Below are positions 32,188 through 32,229 of a stretch of 32,229 nucleotides of DNA, in pieces (within the stretch, counting starts at the first letter, position 1; the number at the start of each line of letters is the position of its first letter). Source of the stretch: Hyphomicrobiales bacterium (lineage in GTDB: Bacteria > Pseudomonadota > Alphaproteobacteria > Rhizobiales > Rhizobiaceae); the NCBI GenBank assembly GCA_900471815.1, contig UICE01000015.1:1-32229 (forward strand). Reading direction: 5' to 3'. The translations under genes were made by a program, and so were the position numbers. The notes beneath the pieces were generated by a model. The model ran no database searches. It was given only the letters and a program-made list of their open reading frames with translations, and was not told the DNA's origin.

Positions 32188-32229
32188 ATGGGCTTACGAA
32201 TAAACGATATTGCGCCGGATTTTACCGCC
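32188..32229 (+). CDS. Peroxiredoxin, N-terminus only (runs off the right edge)
   Basis: Fourteen codons, MGLRINDIAPDFTA, match the start of 1-Cys/AhpC-TSA-type peroxiredoxins, where LRINDIAPDFTAETTQG is typical. Such proteins reduce hydrogen peroxide and organic peroxides in the cytosol. The catalytic Cys (about residue 45-50) lies beyond the window. The upstream ribosome site is weak (GAGCGAG). A vir-box-like site lies 93 bases upstream. Confidence 0.7.
   Translation, partial: MGLRINDIAPDFTA

Noticed and set aside
1-32229. Type IV secretion genes, T-DNA borders, CRISPR arrays, tRNA or rRNA genes, complete insertion sequences
   Set aside because: I looked for them because of VirA/VirG and the accessory character of the region, and none is visible in the window.

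Overview
The window looks like accessory DNA of a rhizobial alphaproteobacterium (Rhizobium/Mesorhizobium/Agrobacterium type), most likely from a symbiotic or catabolic plasmid or genomic island. The pointers are a type II glutamine synthetase (glnII), a VirA-type hybrid histidine kinase, two VirG-type response regulators, a DUF1127 protein and OhrR/MarR regulation. Intergenic gaps are long, several genes are broken, and base composition is moderate. There is no type IV secretion gene, relaxase, nod box, tRNA, rRNA, CRISPR or complete insertion sequence in view.

Layout. At the left edge is the start of a secreted protein (minus strand, 1-65). Then come a cytochrome P450 (665-1882), an AidH-like alpha/beta hydrolase (2119-2973), an EamA transporter (3634-4572), a frameshifted cytochrome c (5211-5773) and virG (6141-6863), which converges on a cyclopropane-fatty-acid synthase gene (7208-8374, minus). 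The centre holds a cupin (8961-9461), a probable small RNA on the minus strand (about 9787-9900), an MFS transporter (10153-11520, minus), virA (11788-14322, minus) overlapping a di-haem cytochrome c peroxidase lipoprotein (14279-15307, minus), and glnII (16055-17089, minus). The right half has a secreted lysophospholipase-like hydrolase (17602-18723), a small molybdopterin-fold protein (19368-19859, minus), a second P450 (20307-21521), a sigma-factor-like remnant (21854-22375), a GMC oxidoreductase (22849-24489), a second VirG-like regulator with a degenerate receiver (24649-25371), a FAD monooxygenase (25480-26574) and an FAH-family hydrolase (26767-27771). It continues with a divergent OhrR-type regulator/esterase pair (28430-29831), a broken ketopantoate-reductase-like gene (30123-31150, minus), a DUF1127 protein (31338-31694, minus) and the first codons of a peroxiredoxin (32188 on).

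How it fits together. Sites matching the Agrobacterium vir box (used here as TTDCAWTTGHAAY) recur upstream of genes. There is one 13/13 match (MFS) and six 12/13 matches (P450-1, virG, cfa, the sigma-like gene, GMC, peroxiredoxin), plus weaker ones before the AidH-like gene, the secreted hydrolase, P450-2, FAH and the EamA gene. The picture is a VirA/VirG phenolic-sensing system controlling enzymes and transporters rather than a visible DNA-transfer machine. The proposed outputs are oxidation of plant aromatics (two P450s, GMC, FAD monooxygenase, FAH), quorum-signal cleavage, membrane-lipid modification and export. That regulon is an inference. The VirA/VirG family calls and the positions of the sites are read directly from the sequence.
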